The notes: a model not told the origin generated them from the letters alone. A DNA stretch of 50,286 nucleotides from Paracoccaceae bacterium (GCA_002697345.1 NZVE01000044.1:1-50286), one strand, 5' to 3'. Positions 34,374-43,584 are shown, counted from the first letter of the stretch. Program-made: numbers and translations.

Positions 34374-35003
34374 TTAGTCCAGCGTATTAATATAGGCTGC
34401 CACGTCATCGATTTGTTGATCATTAGCAAGAATAAGAGACATGTTGCGCATCTGGTTTCCATAGAAATCTTTAGCATGAGATCCCCTAACGCCTTGTTTG
34501 AAGTTTCTAATTTGCCTTGTGATATACCAATCATGTTGGTGTGACAAGCGAGGCGCATTGAGGGCCTCTACTCCTTCGCCATTGGCACCGTGGCAGGACG
34601 CGCATACCCCGTAAGCAGCTCTTCCCCGGTCAGTATCTGCAACGATTGTTGCCTTGGGATTTGTTAAAGGTAGTGTATCTATGAAACTTGCGAGATCCTC
34701 TACTGCTTGGCTGTCTTTAAGCATAGAAGCAATAGGTATCATTTGGCGACCATAGGTATCCTGCGGATGAGACCCTCGGATACCTGCTCGAAAGTTATTA
34801 AGCTGTTGCTTGATGTACCACTTGCTTTGACCTGCACTGGCGGGTGCATTCATGGATTGGTTGCCTTCACCGGCTGCTCCGTGGCATGCAGCACACATTT
34901 GGAACAGCTGCTTGCCTGCAGATAAGTCAGGGTCAGCATTAGCGTCTACAGGGGAAAGCGAGAAGAAAAACACTGCCATAATGTTCGCTAGTTTTAATTT
35001 CAT
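34374..35003 (-). CDS. Dihaem cytochrome c (c4-like)
   Basis: A 209-residue periplasmic cytochrome with a signal peptide (about 1-23) and two similar class I domains. Haem motifs are CAACH (C37, C40, H41) and CASCH (C134, C137, H138). Likely methionine ligands are M88 (GRQMIPIA) and the equivalent in GNQMRNMS of the second half. The repeated WYIKQQLNNFRAGIRGSH and WYITRQIRNFKQGVRGSH show internal duplication, as in cytochrome c4. It would pass electrons from a periplasmic oxidation to the terminal oxidase, with the co-transcribed DUF1838 protein or the Tat-exported flavoprotein (39245-40822) as possible donors. Confidence 0.92.
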   Translation of the reverse strand: MKLKLANIMAVFFFSLSPVDANADPDLSAGKQLFQMCAACHGAAGEGNQSMNAPASAGQSKWYIKQQLNNFRAGIRGSHPQDTYGRQMIPIASMLKDSQAVEDLASFIDTLPLTNPKATIVADTDRGRAAYGVCASCHGANGEGVEALNAPRLSHQHDWYITRQIRNFKQGVRGSHAKDFYGNQMRNMSLILANDQQIDDVAAYINTLD

Positions 35004-35287
35004 ATCACCTATACCTTGTCTTGTGTCATTTATTGTCCTGCATGTTTTATTGTCATGTGAGGAGGAGCTCAGCCACTGTTACCTCTAACTATAATAGTAA
35101 GTGGTATCTCTTTTTACATCTTTTTACTCAATGCCTTTTATTATTACTACACTTTAACGCACCAAACTAAAATATCAATAAAACCTATAAACAATAACTA
35201 AAATACATATATGAGAATTCTTTATTAAATAAGTCCAATCATCGTTGATTATAAGACTAATAACGCATTCATTTAATAAAAGCCATT
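35004..35287. other. Divergent intergenic region, upstream part (cytochrome c side)
   Basis: AT-rich stretch between the cytochrome c gene and promoter block B. The cytochrome promoter must lie here on the minus strand; no convincing -35/-10 pair, small gene or RNA structure was recognised. Together with 35288-35511 it makes a 508-bp gap between genes. Confidence 0.4.
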
Positions 35288-35357
35288 ATACATATATATG
35301 AATATATAAAATATGTATAAGAATAATTTGACATCAGTCACCATCCGAATTAGAGTT
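35288..35357 (+). promoter_or_regulatory. Activator-type promoter block B, twin of 27929-27998
   Basis: ATACAT (35288-35293), ATGAAT (35298-35303) and AAGAAT (35319-35324) occupy the same relative positions as in block A, followed by TTGACA (35328-35333), a 17-bp spacer and TAGAGT (35351-35356). Operator and both promoter boxes are kept while the spacer differs, which points to selection for shared regulation. Transcription should start near 35363 and run into the TonB receptor gene; its leader is about 150 bases and ends with an AGGAG ribosome site. Confidence 0.75.
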
Positions 35358-35511
35358 AAAACACTCTAATGAGGAAAAAGCGCTTAGTTTGACCAAAGTT
35401 TGCTTGTGGAGGTGGGGGGAGTCGGATATTTGCTAGACCGATTATTAAATAAATATAGACTGTATTTTGTATCGTTAAGGTGACACGATCTGCGGTCAGG
35501 AGATAAAAAAC

Positions 35512-38181
35512 ATGAAAAATAAATTCCAATTTAAAAGAGCAAGCTTATTTGTAGCTATGACGGTTGCAGCAGGCTCTGGATTTGTTTCGGTCGCTAACGC
35601 GCAAGATGAAGAGCGTTTGCAACTAGAGGAAATTACAGTTACTGCACGTAAGCGTGACGAGTCGATTCAAGACGCGCCGTATACGATTACTGCTTTGACC
35701 TCTGCTGATATTGAGGTTAAAGGTATCAATGAATTACAAGACATTGTTTCCTTTAGTCCTGGCTTTTTCTATTCAGAGAATGCTGTTGGTAAAAATAGCC
35801 GAGAGAGCAGGCGTCTTATTTTTAGAGGCATGAATCCAAGAACAGATTTAATGCATCGCCAAGCGGCTAGTGTATTTATTGATGGTGCACCTACCATCGG
35901 TCCAGAATTTGGTTCAATTGAGAACGTGGAGCGAATCGAAGTACTTAAGGGGCCTCAGGGTGCTCACTTTGGCCGTTCAACTTATACCGGTGCTTTAAAT
36001 ATTATTACTAAAGATCCAGGTGATGAGTTCTCAGGTAGAGTTGACGTTACATCGGGTCAGTATGGATTGTCTCGAAGAGCCATTACTTTAGACGGACCAA
36101 TCACTGAAAGCATTGGATACCGAGTAACAGCAAGTAACTATGAGACCGACGGACATTATGAAAATGCGGCGGTTGCAGGCCAAACATTGGGTGATAGATC
36201 AACAGAAGACTTCTCATTGACTCTTGCCTTTAATCCAACTGACAACTTGTCAGCTAAACTGCGTTACCACACTTGGAAAGACGATGACGGTCCGGATGCT
36301 GCAACAGCTCTTGACTACCGCAGCGGCTACACCAACTGTCAACCAGGCGCAAATGTTGAGCGCTGGGCTTATGATGCAGAAGCAGCAGCTGTTTATGATG
36401 GTTCCAATCCATGGGGTGGTTATCCATTTAGCGCACCTGCCGTGCCTTTAGATTATATTTGCGGTAAAGTTCCAATGCCTTCAGCTGCAGACATTGGCAT
36501 GGATACGGGCTCCCCTAGGGCCCAGGCGTTGATGCTTAGCCACCTTGATGGAACCTTTCCTCTCTGGAATGGTGTACGTAATACTCCAGACCTTATCGCT
36601 CCAGACCACTTTGGTCTAGAGAGAGAAGCCGAAGAGGTGAGTTTAAATGTTAACTATAACTTTGATAACGGTATGAATTTAAATGTTATCTATGCTGCTC
36701 ACGAAAATAGCTATGGTTCTCATAATGATCTCGACCGTCGAGTGACAGAAGATCTTGACCTGATGGGAATGGGCGGTGGTATCTTCGGTGATTTCGGAGC
36801 AAACCATCCAGCTGATGCACAGGACTTGAGAATGCAGGCTATGCAAGATTCCTCTTGGGAGGTTCGTTTATCCTCGTCTGATGACCAAAAACTTCGATGG
36901 ACAGTGGGATACAGTGATGTTGAGATGGATAATATTGCTCAGATCATTGGTAGCATGATTGTTTACTATCCTTCAAATGCGAGCGAAGGTCGCACTGCTC
37001 CAGAGGGTGGCGTTCCACTTTGTAACAGTTTGTGGGGCGGGTTCCCAATGGGCGGTGATGTGTGTGGAAACTATGGCTCTCAGACATCTAATACCACTAA
37101 CACGCAGTGGGCAACCGTTAATACTAGCGCTGTATACGGAACTTTGACTTATGATGTAACTGACCAGTTGACTTTAAGTGCTGAAGTAAGGCGTCAAAAG
37201 GATGAGGTTAGTGAGGGAAGTTACGATTATGGAAGCACAGCTGAGGTGCGGAATGCTAGTGGTGAATTTACTAGTACCATGCCTCGGTTTATTGCCGACT
37301 TTAAGGCTAACGAAGATACTACAATTTATCTGAGTTATGCTGAGGGTGTCCTTCCTGGTTTGTTTAACCCTGCACTCATTGGTCTGAGTGATTCACAGCT
37401 TGCTGAGATCGCGTCTCAAACTGGTGGTGCAGATGTTGAGGTTGAAGAAGAAGTCGCTGAGAACTGGGAACTTGGTCTCAAACGAAGCTTCCTTGATGGG
37501 CGAGGCTTTATTTCAGCAGCGTACTACACAACTGATCTTACCAATGTTCATATTCCGTCTGTAGCATCGTATACCGACGTAGATGAAGAAGGTGCCTCGA
37601 TTCAAGTAGCCACAGGTAATATCACCGGTCAAGGCGGTACTGCGGATCTCAGTGGTTTAGAGATTGAAGGAACTGTGCTGCTAAATGAAAATCTGACCTT
37701 AGGGTTTACTTATGCACTGAATGATAGTGAATTAGGGAGCACATTCTTTAGCCCAGATGCCGCAGATCTATTGGGAGACGGCACTCTAGCGGTAGGGAAT
37801 GAGTTCTCTAGATACCCAAAAACCAGCGGCAGTGTGTCTTTGGACTTTAATAAAGACGTTGCTGCAGGCGAGTTCTTCGCTCGAGCTGATGTGATCTATA
37901 CCGGTAAGATGTATGCATCAAATGCGATGCTTGCTCACACTGGAACTGGTCAGCGAATTAATCTTAGAACAGGTCTAGATACAGACCAGTACAGACTTGA
38001 ACTATTCTGTACCAACTGTTTTGAAGATGAGCAGCCAAAAGGACTTCAGGCAATGTGGGATCTTTCAGGAATCACAGGTGGTTTCGGTGATGGTGTTACT
38101 ACAGCTGCAGGACCTCGAATCCTAGCGATGTCACTCCCTGATAAGAGAGTATTTGGTGTAAGAGCTTCGGTTAAGTTCTAA
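35512..38181 (+). CDS. TonB-dependent outer-membrane receptor
   Basis: An 889-residue TonB-dependent receptor with a Sec signal ending VANAQ, a TonB box-like stretch EEITVTARKRDES (about 39-51), a plug domain (about 55-170: FRGMNPRTD, SIENVERIEVLKGPQGAHFG) and a beta-barrel to the final phenylalanine (VFGVRASVKF). It imports a scarce or bulky substrate across the outer membrane using TonB energy. It has just six cysteines in the whole chain: C276/C317, C504/C518 and C833/C836 (FCTNCF), which suggests three disulphides, two in presumed surface loops. It has its own promoter block, a twin of the one before the MBL lipoprotein, and a terminator at 38207-38241. Confidence 0.95.
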   Translation: MKNKFQFKRASLFVAMTVAAGSGFVSVANAQDEERLQLEEITVTARKRDESIQDAPYTITALTSADIEVKGINELQDIVSFSPGFFYSENAVGKNSRESRRLIFRGMNPRTDLMHRQAASVFIDGAPTIGPEFGSIENVERIEVLKGPQGAHFGRSTYTGALNIITKDPGDEFSGRVDVTSGQYGLSRRAITLDGPITESIGYRVTASNYETDGHYENAAVAGQTLGDRSTEDFSLTLAFNPTDNLSAKLRYHTWKDDDGPDAATALDYRSGYTNCQPGANVERWAYDAEAAAVYDGSNPWGGYPFSAPAVPLDYICGKVPMPSAADIGMDTGSPRAQALMLSHLDGTFPLWNGVRNTPDLIAPDHFGLEREAEEVSLNVNYNFDNGMNLNVIYAAHENSYGSHNDLDRRVTEDLDLMGMGGGIFGDFGANHPADAQDLRMQAMQDSSWEVRLSSSDDQKLRWTVGYSDVEMDNIAQIIGSMIVYYPSNASEGRTAPEGGVPLCNSLWGGFPMGGDVCGNYGSQTSNTTNTQWATVNTSAVYGTLTYDVTDQLTLSAEVRRQKDEVSEGSYDYGSTAEVRNASGEFTSTMPRFIADFKANEDTTIYLSYAEGVLPGLFNPALIGLSDSQLAEIASQTGGADVEVEEEVAENWELGLKRSFLDGRGFISAAYYTTDLTNVHIPSVASYTDVDEEGASIQVATGNITGQGGTADLSGLEIEGTVLLNENLTLGFTYALNDSELGSTFFSPDAADLLGDGTLAVGNEFSRYPKTSGSVSLDFNKDVAAGEFFARADVIYTGKMYASNAMLAHTGTGQRINLRTGLDTDQYRLELFCTNCFEDEQPKGLQAMWDLSGITGGFGDGVTTAAGPRILAMSLPDKRVFGVRASVKF

Positions 38182-38206
38182 ACTCACCAAAGCTTAAAGC
38201 AAGTCT

Positions 38207-38241
38207 AGCCGGAGCAGCTTTAGTTGCTCCGGCTTTATTTT
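38207..38241 (+). terminator. Rho-independent terminator after the TonB receptor
   Basis: AGCCGGAGCA (38207-38216) pairs perfectly with TGCTCCGGCT (38225-38234) across an 8-base loop, followed by TTATTTT. This separates the receptor from the lyase gene that starts at 38320. Confidence 0.88.
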
Positions 38242-38319
38242 GGCTTCAACTTCGATAAAGTAGGTCAACAAAACATAATGATCACCTGCTTTTTATTTCC
38301 CAAGTGATAGAGGAATACC

Positions 38320-39222
38320 ATGTCTGATTTTGTAGAAATAGTTGATGTTAGCCCAAGAGACGGACTTCAGAGCCAGCCAGTACTTTTGGATACTAGCGTC
38401 AAGTTAGAACTTATCCAAAGATTAGTCGATTCAGGGGTTCGGCGAATGGAGGCGGTTAGTTTCGTTAACCCAAAGCGTGTTCCTCAAATGGCTGACGCAG
38501 AGCAGGTTATTCAGGGTTTGCCTAAACAAGATGGCTTAACATTTATCGGTCTTGTTTTGAATATGCGTGGTTATGAGAGAGCGATTACCACCGGTATTGA
38601 TGAGATTAATTGCGTGGTGGTTGCTTCTGAGACATTTAATATGCGAAATCAAGGCGCTAGCATTGACCAGACTATGCAAAACGTAACTGATATTTGTAAA
38701 CAGGCTGAAACAACAAATATTATTAATGGCGTCACAGTTAGCGCTGCATTCGGATGCCCGTTTGAGGGAGAAATACCGCAAGGTCAGGTGATCAATTTAG
38801 TCGAGCGCCTGGCGGACATAGGTTACAAAGAGATTGCATTAGCTGACACGATTGGTGTGGCCAGCCCTTCTGATGTTAGCCGTTTACTAACTGGGATTAA
38901 TCGGTTGAATCTTGATATAAAGTTGCGCTGCCACTTTCATAATACAAGAAACACAGCTGTCGCCAATACGTATGTTGCGATCCAAGAAGGTGTTAGAAGT
39001 TTTGATGCCAGTTGCGGTGGAGTGGGCGGTTGTCCTTTTGCTCCTGCAGCCACGGGTAATGTTGCGACAGAAGATTTACTGTATATGATCAATAGAATGG
39101 GTATGAGAACCAATATTAATATCGACAAAGTCATTGAGACTGCTCAGTGGCTAGAGGGACCTTTGCAGGCATCTGTACCAAGTATGTTGGCGAAGGCAGG
39201 AGTATTTCCAAAATCTGATTAA
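38320..39222 (+). CDS. HMG-CoA lyase-family enzyme, second copy
   Basis: A 300-residue DRE-TIM metallolyase with VSPRDGLQS (residues 10-18), metal-binding HFHNTRN, SAAFGCPFEGEI, LADTIGVASP and the signature GVGGCPFAPAATGN with the catalytic cysteine C238. It is a paralogue of the protein at 12436-13365 but diverged in the substrate region (AAFGCPFEGEIP against STAFGCSIEG), so substrates may differ. It probably cleaves a 3-hydroxy-3-methylacyl-CoA-like or citramalyl-CoA-like compound to acetyl-CoA and a keto acid. AGAGGAA precedes the ATG. Two flavoproteins follow on the same strand, with a 22-bp gap to the first. Confidence 0.92.
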   Translation: MSDFVEIVDVSPRDGLQSQPVLLDTSVKLELIQRLVDSGVRRMEAVSFVNPKRVPQMADAEQVIQGLPKQDGLTFIGLVLNMRGYERAITTGIDEINCVVVASETFNMRNQGASIDQTMQNVTDICKQAETTNIINGVTVSAAFGCPFEGEIPQGQVINLVERLADIGYKEIALADTIGVASPSDVSRLLTGINRLNLDIKLRCHFHNTRNTAVANTYVAIQEGVRSFDASCGGVGGCPFAPAATGNVATEDLLYMINRMGMRTNINIDKVIETAQWLEGPLQASVPSMLAKAGVFPKSD

Positions 39223-39244
39223 AGCGCGGACAGAGGGCGATGAT

Positions 39245-40822
39245 ATGAGTGATTTAAATCGCAGGCATGCCATTAAAAAAACTTTTGCTCTTGGACTTGG
39301 TGCTGGTGCACTTGCCGGTATCGCTCCAAGATCATCAAGTAAAAATTTTGATAGACAAGCAAAGGCTCTGTCGAAAAATCAGCTGACTTCTTTCGATGTG
39401 CTAATTGTGGGTGCGGGTAACGCTGGCATGCCAGCAGCTATCCAAGCTGCTGATCTTGGTGCTAGGGTTTTATTAATTGATAAGAATCCGTTTGTTGGCG
39501 GCATGCTTAATATATCCGGCGGTCACATTAGCGCAGCCAATAGCAAGCTGCAGATCTCAAAAGGTATTTCAGATTCACCAGATGCTCATTATCGCGATGC
39601 TATGCGCATGGGCAGGTATCTCAATAATTCAGAATTATTAAAAATTGCTACGGATAACGCTGCAAGTATGGTTGATTGGTTAGCTGAGATAGGCGTTGAA
39701 TTCACTGCGGAGTCTCCATTCTTCGAAGACGATCATGAACACTATAGTTCTCCTAGGACCTATATGGGGCCTGATTATGGAAGATCACTACTAGAGCCGT
39801 TAAAGAGTGAGCTAGAAAAACGAATTAACCGGGGAGATATCGAACTGCGTCTTAATACTGAGGCAATAAACCTCATAACTGACAATGCAGGGAGTGTCGC
39901 CGGAGTAGCACTAAAAGATGCTTCAGGCGTGCAGAGGGAGCTGATGGCAAAGACGGTTATTCTGACGACTGGAGGATATGGCGCCAGTGATTCGCTGAAA
40001 AGTAAATACAACCCAAAAAGCCTTAAATCCAAGGTTATATGTCTCCCTCATGCGTCGGGAGATGGAATCATTATGGCAGAACGGGTGGGCGCAGAGCTTA
40101 TTAACATGAACCATTTTGTCTCTTTCCCTGGAGCAATTGATGGCGCCAGCGGGAGGTTAGAGTATCCGCCAAAACACTTCCCTTCTGGCATTTGGGTAAA
40201 TCGAGAGGGTAACCGATTTGTCAATGAACACACGGATAACCCTGATATGAGAGAGCGTGCATTTTTGCGCCAGGAGGAGCTAGGCTTTTTTGTCATACTT
40301 AATGAAAGATCCATGAAGACTAAAGAGATAGGCATCAAAGGGTGGGATCGTAATCATCTTAGACAACATACCTTGAGTGGACTGATTAAAAAAGCTGATT
40401 CCATTATGAGCTTGGCCAAAAAAATTGGAATTCCCCCGACAAATCTAACTAAAACGGTGGACCAATTCAATCGAAGTGTGAAACATGGAAGGGATGACCA
40501 ATTTAATCGAGAACAACTTGATGAACCCTTGGAGAATGGACCTTATTACAGCATCCCAATTACTGGGAGCATATTAATCACTCATGGTGGCATTAAAGTG
40601 AATCATGCTATGCAGGTTTTACAAGCCAGCGGTAAGGTCATTGATGGTCTTTATGCGGCAGGCGAGACGTTGGGGCTGGCCCAAATGATGGGAACTGCGG
40701 TGTTAAGTGGTATGAGTGTTGGTCCAGCGATCACCTTAGGTCGGCAGGTTGCCAGGAATGCCTGTCAATATGCGAATCTTGTGGGACAGTCAGCAGTAGA
40801 TTGTTCAATACAAAAAACATGA
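39245..40822 (+). CDS. Tat-exported FAD-dependent oxidoreductase (fumarate reductase/KstD-like)
   Basis: A 525-residue flavoprotein. The N-terminus NRRHAIKKTFALGLGAGALAG is a Tat-type signal (twin arginines, then a weakly hydrophobic stretch). FAD binding is shown by LIVGAGNAGMPAAIQAADLG (about 54-73) and GARVLLIDKNPFVGGM; the C-terminal motif is AAGETLGLAQMMGTAVLSGM. The family covers fumarate and urocanate reductases and 3-ketosteroid dehydrogenases. Export suggests electron exchange with periplasmic c-type cytochromes such as the dihaem protein at 34374-35003. A paralogue without export signal follows after 20 bp. Whether it oxidises or reduces its substrate cannot be decided. Confidence 0.9.
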   Translation: MSDLNRRHAIKKTFALGLGAGALAGIAPRSSSKNFDRQAKALSKNQLTSFDVLIVGAGNAGMPAAIQAADLGARVLLIDKNPFVGGMLNISGGHISAANSKLQISKGISDSPDAHYRDAMRMGRYLNNSELLKIATDNAASMVDWLAEIGVEFTAESPFFEDDHEHYSSPRTYMGPDYGRSLLEPLKSELEKRINRGDIELRLNTEAINLITDNAGSVAGVALKDASGVQRELMAKTVILTTGGYGASDSLKSKYNPKSLKSKVICLPHASGDGIIMAERVGAELINMNHFVSFPGAIDGASGRLEYPPKHFPSGIWVNREGNRFVNEHTDNPDMRERAFLRQEELGFFVILNERSMKTKEIGIKGWDRNHLRQHTLSGLIKKADSIMSLAKKIGIPPTNLTKTVDQFNRSVKHGRDDQFNREQLDEPLENGPYYSIPITGSILITHGGIKVNHAMQVLQASGKVIDGLYAAGETLGLAQMMGTAVLSGMSVGPAITLGRQVARNACQYANLVGQSAVDCSIQKT

Positions 40823-40842
40823 TATTTAGTTAGAGTTTAATT

Positions 40843-42240
40843 ATGAGTATTCTTAGTTTATCTGAAGCTGATTTTAGTTTTGAATTGGACGTAGCCGTCA
40901 TTGGAGCGGGGGCTTGCGGGCTTTGCGCTGGCTTAGCTGCACAGGCAGCAGGTGGCGAAGTTTTGATTCTTGAGCGTGATCCCAGTGCACTGGGGACCAG
41001 CGCAATGTCGACGGGTCTTATTCCCGCGGCTGGAACATCTGCCCAGAAAGAAGCGGACATCATTGACTCACCTGAGATTTTCGCCCGGGACATTTGCGCA
41101 AAGTCTAAATTCAGAACTGATGAGGAACTGGCTTTAGCGCTTGCTCAAGAGTCAGCTAAAACCATTGAATGGTTAGTGAATGACTGCGAAGTTCCCTTGT
41201 CCCTGGTTGATAGCTTTGTTTATCCCGGTCATTCGGTTATGCGCATGCATGGCACGCCAAACCGATCAGGAGCCGAATTAATGGGTAGTTTAAGTCATGC
41301 GATTGAAAGAGAAGGGGTTCCTATTTTAACAAATGCTAAGGTAACCAATTTATTCGCTGACGATGATGGGCGTGTTTACGGAGTGCGATTTGAAAGACCA
41401 GATGGCAGCTCTGAAGATTTAGGATGCCGAGCAATAATACTTGCCTGCTGTGGTTTTGCGGGTAACCCACAAATGTTGAGTCAATATATTCCAGAAATTA
41501 AAGATGGAGAGTTTTTTGGACATCCAGGGAACAAGGGTGACGCAGTACTTTGGGGTGATGCACTTGGAGCGGCTGTTGCAGACATGAGTGCTTACCAAGG
41601 GCATGCGGGCCTCGCTAAAGGGTTTGGAATTCCGATTTTATGGCCGTGTATTGTGGAGGGTGGAGTCCAAATTAATCAAACAGGACAAAGATTTTCTAAC
41701 GAAGCTAGAGGTTACTCTGAGCAGGCGGTTGATGTGCTTCGGCAAGAGGGTGCTGTGGCATGGACATTTTATGATGAGCAGAGACACAATTTGATGTTGG
41801 AATTTGATGACTACAAAGAAGCAGTCGCGGCGGGTGCGATACGCAAGGGAGACAGTCTCGATGAGATATGCATGGAAACTAAGTTACCAATCGATGGAGT
41901 GTCCCAAACCTTGCTAGATATAGCATCTTTAGTCGATGATGATCAAACCGATCAATTTGGTAGAAGTTTTAAAGGTAAGAAGGCATTGAGTCCACCATTC
42001 TATGCAGTGAAAGTAACAGGTGCGATATTCCATACTCAAGGAGGACTAAAAGTAGATAAAAATGCTCATGTCTTACGAGCGGATGGGTCAGCGCTGCCAA
42101 ATCTGTATGCAGGGGGTGGGGCAGCTAGAGGTATTTCAGGGCCTGATGCTTCCGGATATTTAGCCGGTAATGGCTTATTAACAGCGACTACTTATGGTCG
42201 GTTGGCAGGACTTGCAGCTGTTGCTGACCTTGATGACTAG
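40843..42240 (+). CDS. FAD-dependent oxidoreductase (fumarate reductase/KstD-like), cytosolic
   Basis: A 465-residue flavoprotein with AVIGAGACGLCAGLAAQAAG (about 19-38) and LILERDPSALG for FAD binding, a middle catalytic domain with VYPGHSVMRMHGTPNR, and the C-terminal GGAARGISGPDASGYLAGNG typical of the succinate dehydrogenase/fumarate reductase and KstD group. It has no signal peptide. It follows its Tat-exported paralogue and shares the unit with the HMG-CoA-lyase-like gene; the pair might act on the same double bond on opposite sides of the membrane, or in sequence. The stop faces the TRAP genes (42-bp gap). Confidence 0.9.
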   Translation: MSILSLSEADFSFELDVAVIGAGACGLCAGLAAQAAGGEVLILERDPSALGTSAMSTGLIPAAGTSAQKEADIIDSPEIFARDICAKSKFRTDEELALALAQESAKTIEWLVNDCEVPLSLVDSFVYPGHSVMRMHGTPNRSGAELMGSLSHAIEREGVPILTNAKVTNLFADDDGRVYGVRFERPDGSSEDLGCRAIILACCGFAGNPQMLSQYIPEIKDGEFFGHPGNKGDAVLWGDALGAAVADMSAYQGHAGLAKGFGIPILWPCIVEGGVQINQTGQRFSNEARGYSEQAVDVLRQEGAVAWTFYDEQRHNLMLEFDDYKEAVAAGAIRKGDSLDEICMETKLPIDGVSQTLLDIASLVDDDQTDQFGRSFKGKKALSPPFYAVKVTGAIFHTQGGLKVDKNAHVLRADGSALPNLYAGGGAARGISGPDASGYLAGNGLLTATTYGRLAGLAAVADLDD

Positions 42241-42282
42241 AACATTAAAGATTTAGCAAAATCATGTTTTTTAGTACTTACT

Positions 42283-43584
42283 TCAACCTATCATACTGGG
42301 TAACCAAAGTGTTATTTCAGGAACAGTAGTGAGTATTAAAAGCTTGATAATATCGCTGATAACAAACGGTAGGGTTCCAGCAAAAATTGTTTTTAATGGT
42401 ATGTCTCGTGTCATTCCAAATAGCACAAAAACATTCATTCCGATGGGAGGAGTATTCATCCCCGTGCCTATAACACTTAGCATCATGATCCCCCACCATA
42501 TTGGGTCATAACCGAGTCCTGTCACTATAGGTAGTACAAAAGGAAGGGTGATAACCATTGCAGCCACAGTCTCAAATATACTGCCTAGTATCAAATACAT
42601 CAGGTAAAGTGCCAAAACAACAACAAATGCTGGTAAGTTCATCGAATCTATCCAAGCGACAGTATATTCCGGCATATGTGATATAGATAAGAAATATGAA
42701 AGAATGGACGCGCCAATTAGCATCATGTAAATCATTGCTGTATTACTAGCGGTCTCTTGCAGTACTTCGCGAAGGTTGCTTTTAGTGAGCTGGCCTCGCA
42801 TTCCACACATAACAAAAGCGATTACCACTCCAACCGCAGCAGCTTCAGTAATATTGAACACCCCACCATAGATTCCGCCGGCTACGACGCCACCTAGTAA
42901 AAGAACCTGCCAGCTTTTAATGAGGGACTGTCCTCGGGTAGTCCAGCTCGCTCGCTCTCCTTTTGGTGCGATGTCTGGATTGATTCGCACGATAGTAATA
43001 ATGGTTAGGGCATTCATCACAATTGCTAACATAGCGGGGATTATCGCGGCTATCATTAGCATTCGAGTATCTAAATCAGTGAGCAAAGCATAGAGAACAA
43101 TAATCAAAGATGGTGGAATGAGCGAGCCGAGGGCACCACCGGCAGCAATACTTCCTGTGGCTAAAGAGGGGTTGTAACCTCGTTTCAGCATTTCAGGAAG
43201 GGCAACTCTTGTCATGGTGGCTACTGTTGCTAAGGACGAACCGCAGACTGAACCAAATGCTGCACAACCACCTACGGTTGCCAGAGCTAAGCCGCCTCTT
43301 CTGTGACCCAAAAAACTACTAGCAAGTCTAAATAAATCTGTTGATAGACCCGCAGCACTAGCAAGACTGCCCAGCAAAATAAAAAAGGGAATAATTGAAT
43401 AATCCATATTAGACAAAGTAGCGGAGAATTCAGTGCCGATTAAAGACACAGCTTCGTCAAAACCGACAATCCAGGCAAACACACCCACGCCAGTAGTAGC
43501 AAGAGAAACGCCTACAGGTACATGCAACGCTATTAGCGCAAACATGATCAAAATACCCAATAATGCGATTGTAATAGCTTCCAT
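42283..43584 (-). CDS. dctM: TRAP transporter large permease (DctM)
   Basis: A 433-residue integral membrane protein with about 12 hydrophobic helices. It has the DctM pattern LLGILIMFALIALHVPVG at the start, a GSVCGSSLATVATMTRVALP stretch (about 113-132), SIAAGGALGSLIPPSLIIVL and GMNTPPIGMNVFVLFG near the end. It forms the transport channel of a TRAP (tripartite periplasmic) system driven by Na+ or H+. Its start overlaps the DctQ stop by one base, and it is the last gene of the operon. The family imports carboxylic acids such as C4-dicarboxylates or keto acids. Confidence 0.95.
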   Translation of the reverse strand: MEAITIALLGILIMFALIALHVPVGVSLATTGVGVFAWIVGFDEAVSLIGTEFSATLSNMDYSIIPFFILLGSLASAAGLSTDLFRLASSFLGHRRGGLALATVGGCAAFGSVCGSSLATVATMTRVALPEMLKRGYNPSLATGSIAAGGALGSLIPPSLIIVLYALLTDLDTRMLMIAAIIPAMLAIVMNALTIITIVRINPDIAPKGERASWTTRGQSLIKSWQVLLLGGVVAGGIYGGVFNITEAAAVGVVIAFVMCGMRGQLTKSNLREVLQETASNTAMIYMMLIGASILSYFLSISHMPEYTVAWIDSMNLPAFVVVLALYLMYLILGSIFETVAAMVITLPFVLPIVTGLGYDPIWWGIMMLSVIGTGMNTPPIGMNVFVLFGMTRDIPLKTIFAGTLPFVISDIIKLLILTTVPEITLWLPSMIG

